Origin: an uncultured Chthoniobacterales bacterium
GTDB taxonomy: Bacteria; Verrucomicrobiota; Verrucomicrobiia; Chthoniobacterales; UBA10450
Direction: 5' to 3'
DNA length: 7,834 bases
Assembly (NCBI GenBank): GCA_955652155.1
Contig: CATPAT010000253.1
Span: 1-7,834, forward strand
In this document: positions 6,688-7,834 of the stretch, one piece after another
How positions within the stretch are numbered: position 1 is the stretch's first letter
How the letters are laid out: the number at the start of each line of letters is the position of its first letter
Notes under the pieces: model-generated
Told to the model about the DNA's origin: nothing
What the model saw: the letters and a program-made list of their open reading frames with translations, nothing else
Databases searched by the model: none
Program-made: the position numbers and the translations under genes

Positions 6688-7812
6688 TCAGGCCATTACG
6701 CCAGCGGTGGTCGCCCCGCGGAGGCCCAGCGCCACGGCTGCGATTTGCGCCTCAGTTAATTCCGGAAACATCGGAAGTGAGATCAATTCCGAAGCGATGC
6801 GTTCCGAAACCGGGAGACTTCCCGTTTTATAGCCCAGAGCCTGGTAAGCCGTTTGTAGATGGATCGGGACTGGATAATGCACCCCGCATTGAATTCCCCT
6901 TTCGTTGAGAAACGAAATAATCTCATCCCTTTCCTCGACTCGGATCGCATAAACGTGATAAACGTGCCGGGAATAAAGGGCCTCGGACGGCGTTACGATT
7001 TCCTCAATCTCCTCGAGTGCTTGGTTATATTGCAGCGCGTGGGCACGCCGCCGCGAATTTCCGCTTTCCAAGTGTCGAAGTTTGACGCTGAGGACGGCAG
7101 CCTGGATGCCATCCATCCGGCAGTTCCAACCCACCATGCTATGATGGTACTTGCGAACCTGCCCGTGATCTCGAAGAACGCGCAGCTTTTCTTGCAGTCT
7201 TGGGTTGTCGGTCACAATCGCGCCAGCTTCACCAAACGCGCCAAGGTTCTTGCTCGGATAAAAGCTAAAACATCCGGCATCACCAAGTGTGCCAGCACTT
7301 CTGCCCCCGTATTTGCTTCCGTGGGCTTGGGCTGCGTCCTCGATCACGGAGAGATTATGGTTCCGCGCGAACTCAAGAATTGGATCCATGTCGGCCGGCT
7401 GGCCGAATAAATGCACTGGAATGATGGCCTTAGTGCGAGGGCTAAGCGCCTCTTCAAGCCCGGCCGGGTCCATCGTGTAGGTGACCTCATTAACATCGAC
7501 AAACACCGGCCGAGCTCCACTGTAAGTAATAGCCTCGGCAGTGGCCATAAATGTATTGGAAACGGTGATTACTTCGTCGCCAGGTCCTATGCCATGCGCC
7601 AAGAGCGACAACCAAAGCGCTTCTGTTCCACTGCCGACGCCGATAGCGTACCGACATCCACAATAAGACGCAAAATCGGCCTCGAATTTTTTAACGAACG
7701 GTCCGCCGGCAAAGGCGCCGCTGTCAATCACCTCGCGGATCGCGCGGTCAAGCTCAGGCCGGAGCGCCGCGTGGTGAGCGTTAAGGTCGAGAAATGGTAC
7801 TCTAATATGCAT
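6688..7812 (-). CDS. DegT/DnrJ/EryC1/StrS family PLP-dependent sugar aminotransferase
   Basis: The 374-residue product is full length for the family, which transfers an amino group (usually from glutamate) to a keto-sugar nucleotide in the cytoplasm. In order: VPFLDL at the N-terminus (5-10), the SGAFAGGPFVKKFE segment (31-44), the PLP-phosphate loop GSGTEAL (60-66), DEVITVSNTFMATAEAI (79-95), PVHLFGQPADMDPI (132-145), IEDAAQAHG (157-165) with Asp159 expected to bind the pyridine nitrogen, and SFYPSKNLGAFGEAGAIVT (183-201) with Lys188 the expected Schiff-base lysine. NCRMDGIQAAVLSVKL (230-245) and the GVHYPVPIHLQ motif (310-320) complete the active-site set. All key residues are present. Its closest functional model may be WbpE-type enzymes that make 3-amino sugars, which would feed the beta-helix acyltransferase here, but other ketosugars are possible. 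The ATG at 7812 fits the family N-terminus; no clear ribosome-binding site is seen in the 22 upstream bases. It is the first gene of the visible run. Confidence 0.93.
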   Translation of the reverse strand: MHIRVPFLDLNAHHAALRPELDRAIREVIDSGAFAGGPFVKKFEADFASYCGCRYAIGVGSGTEALWLSLLAHGIGPGDEVITVSNTFMATAEAITYSGARPVFVDVNEVTYTMDPAGLEEALSPRTKAIIPVHLFGQPADMDPILEFARNHNLSVIEDAAQAHGSKYGGRSAGTLGDAGCFSFYPSKNLGAFGEAGAIVTDNPRLQEKLRVLRDHGQVRKYHHSMVGWNCRMDGIQAAVLSVKLRHLESGNSRRRAHALQYNQALEEIEEIVTPSEALYSRHVYHVYAIRVEERDEIISFLNERGIQCGVHYPVPIHLQTAYQALGYKTGSLPVSERIASELISLPMFPELTEAQIAAVALGLRGATTAGVMA

Positions 7813-7834
7813 TGGTTTTCGCAGGCCCCAGGGA

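Noticed and set aside
6859..7410. Plus-strand open frame of 183 codons
   Set aside because: It lies fully antisense to the aminotransferase, whose conserved motifs cover the whole stretch; the predicted protein has no recognisable family pattern.

Overview
The window is a compact cell-surface polysaccharide (exopolysaccharide, capsule or O-antigen type) locus. All six genes lie on the minus strand, so transcription runs from the high-coordinate end to the low-coordinate end. In that order they are: a DegT-type sugar aminotransferase (7812-6688), a FemAB/GNAT-type transferase (6577-5513), a Wzz-type polysaccharide co-polymerase with a degenerate cytoplasmic tyrosine-kinase-like domain (5495-3168), a left-handed beta-helix acyltransferase (2990-2493), a fusion of a NodB-like polysaccharide deacetylase to a DUF354 glycosyltransferase-like domain (2332-287), and the N-terminal 81 codons of a non-hydrolysing UDP-GlcNAc 2-epimerase (243 to the window edge). 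I see no plus-strand genes, RNA genes, insertion sequences or CRISPR arrays.

How the genes could fit together (inference from families): the epimerase, aminotransferase and acyltransferase are activities used to build an N-acylated amino sugar nucleotide. The DUF354 half resembles the GT-B/epimerase fold and may be a glycosyltransferase. The NodB half may remove acetyl groups from the glycan. The FemAB-like protein may add an acyl or aminoacyl group. The Wzz-like protein would sit in the inner membrane and control chain length or export. No polymerase, flippase, outer-membrane export protein or initiating glycosyltransferase lies inside the window, so the locus almost certainly continues on both sides.

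Organism: base composition is moderate, slightly above half GC by eye, and most starts lack a strong Shine-Dalgarno sequence. The family mix (FemAB-like protein, NodB deacetylase, DUF354 protein, WecB and a Wzz with a Walker A lacking lysine) recalls environmental Gram-negative phyla such as Verrucomicrobiota or Acidobacteriota, and loci linked to PEP-CTERM/exosortase export. This is recall-based and low confidence; no marker gene here fixes the taxonomy.

Non-coding stretches are short: 244-286, 2333-2492, 2991-3167, 5496-5512, about 6578-6687 and 7813-7834. The most structured is 2333-2492, where complementary TGCG/CGCA half-sites form overlapping dyads that end 8 nt before the deacetylase-DUF354 start codon. 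The observations most worth a second look are that leader, the two-domain fusion, and the co-polymerase whose Walker A lysine is replaced by threonine.
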